This document shows, piece after piece, positions 63,360 to 64,000 of a stretch of 64,000 nt of DNA; position 1 is the first letter of the stretch; every line of letters starts with the position of its first letter. Position numbers and translations under genes: made by a program. The notes beneath the pieces are model-generated. The model did no database searches, had not been told where the DNA came from, and worked only from the letters and a program-made list of their open reading frames with translations. Origin of the DNA: Pseudomonas gingeri (GTDB lineage Bacteria > Pseudomonadota > Gammaproteobacteria > Pseudomonadales > Pseudomonadaceae); NCBI RefSeq assembly GCF_013385425.1, contig NZ_JACAQA010000003.1, positions 310,001 to 374,000 on the forward strand, written 5' to 3'.

Positions 63360-64000
63360 TGCAGGCTGGACTTCGCATCGATGTGGACACCTATCGCGGC
63401 ACCCGTGAAGGGGTACCGCGGTTGCTGGAACTGCTCGACGAGGCCCAGGTCAAGGCGACGTTCTTCTTCAGCGTTGGACCGGACAACATGGGGCGCCACT
63501 TGTGGCGCCTCATCAAACCCCAGTTCCTCCTGAAGATGCTGCGTTCCAAGGCTGCCAGTCTTTATGGCTGGGACATCTTGCTGGCCGGCACTGCCTGGCC
63601 AGGCAAGCCGATCGGTCGGGATCTGGGGCATCTGATGCGCCAGACCCTGGCCGCCGGCCATGAGGTCGGCCTGCACGCCTGGGATCACCACGGCTGGCAG
63701 GCCAACGCCGGGCGCTGGAGCGAAGCCGAACTGATCGAACAGATCCGTCGCGGCGTCGATTGCCTGAGCGATATCACCGGGCAAGCCGTCGAATGTTCGG
63801 CCACCGCCGGTTGGCGAGCGGACGAGCGTGTCGTGCAAGCCAAGGAGCATTTCGGTTTTCGCTATAACAGCGACTGCCGCGGGCACGGTCTGTTTCTGCC
63901 ACGGTTGGCGGATGGCAGCCTGGGGACCCCGCAAATTCCCGTGGACCTGCCTACCTTCGACGAAGTCGTGGGTGCGGATCTGGCCGCGAAAGATTTCAAT
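63359..64000 (+). CDS. arnD: Ara4FN-undecaprenol deformylase ArnD (3' end outside window)
   Basis: The first 214 residues of a NodB-type deacetylase; the frame is open to the window end. Metal ligands appear as RIDVDTYRG near the start and HAWDHHGW at ~100-107, and [14 protein letters not shown] follows. It removes the formyl group from undecaprenyl-linked Ara4FN so that ArnT can transfer the sugar to lipid A. ATG 63359 overlaps the arnA stop by one base. Confidence 0.94.
   Translation, partial: MQAGLRIDVDTYRGTREGVPRLLELLDEAQVKATFFFSVGPDNMGRHLWRLIKPQFLLKMLRSKAASLYGWDILLAGTAWPGKPIGRDLGHLMRQTLAAGHEVGLHAWDHHGWQANAGRWSEAELIEQIRRGVDCLSDITGQAVECSATAGWRADERVVQAKEHFGFRYNSDCRGHGLFLPRLADGSLGTPQIPVDLPTFDEVVGADLAAKDFN

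Overview
The window reads as chromosome of a Pseudomonas of the P. fluorescens lineage. It has GC-rich, strongly biased codons, a fused-AB type Mrp antiporter, short inverted REP-type palindromes (REPINs), many LysR regulators each beside one target gene, an arn lipid A locus and a chromosomal AlkB/PraB alkane locus. I see no phage, insertion sequence, tRNA, rRNA or CRISPR array. The assignment to genus is inference from gene content and protein flavour, not from a marker gene.

Layout. 1-588 is the tail of an EamA transporter. 705-6747 is a complete six-gene Mrp/Pha cation/proton antiporter operon (A-B fused, C, D, E, F, G). 6765-8200 is a minus-strand toxin/immunity pair whose toxin ends in a colicin E3-type 16S rRNase domain; its start codon lies in an 18-bp perfect hairpin. 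8412-9359 is an AraC/GyrI regulator. 9712-12737 is a polar amino acid/ectoine-type ABC importer (ehuBCDA) with a LysR gene converging on it. 13776-14870 is an AbrB-type membrane protein. 15135-18835 is a ferric-iron ABC importer preceded by a Fur-like box. 18832-20547 is an orphan HypX/HoxX-like CO-ligand enzyme. 20772-25172 holds a small unknown protein, a HAD phosphatase, VOC and YCII/DGPF proteins, a patatin-like lipase and an EamA exporter.

25267-28455 contains regulators and a flavodoxin-fold quinone reductase. 28459-33892 is a two-component system divergent from a periplasmic methionine sulfoxide repair cassette (msrB-dipZ-msrA). 34059-38051 is the glucan protein OpgD divergent from a second two-component system. 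38074-44780 is a run of small metabolic and regulatory genes, including an unrecognised hydrophobic protein and a lone phnN. 44987-48025 is a citrate-type MFS symporter, a ModA-fold periplasmic protein that I propose is aconitate isomerase, and a LysR regulator.

48250-57150 is a hydrocarbon-oxidation region: FadL channel, PraB and a paralogue, AlkB alkane monooxygenase, an alpha/beta hydrolase, then a divergent Baeyer-Villiger-type monooxygenase, short-chain dehydrogenase and ferritin-like metal hydrolase operon. Together these could import alkanes, oxidise them terminally (AlkB), and oxidise ketones or subterminal products to esters that a hydrolase cleaves. The rubredoxin partners of AlkB are not here. 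57158-59961 is an EmrAB-type efflux pair. 60358-64000 is the start of the arn operon (arnC, arnA, arnD partial), without arnB in front of it.

Four REPINs separate transcription units (9584, 22898, 33945, 48125). The most unusual items are the hairpin-sequestered rRNase toxin start, the self-contained periplasmic Msr system with its adjacent sensor, the hydrogenase-less HypX, and the alkane/BVMO block.
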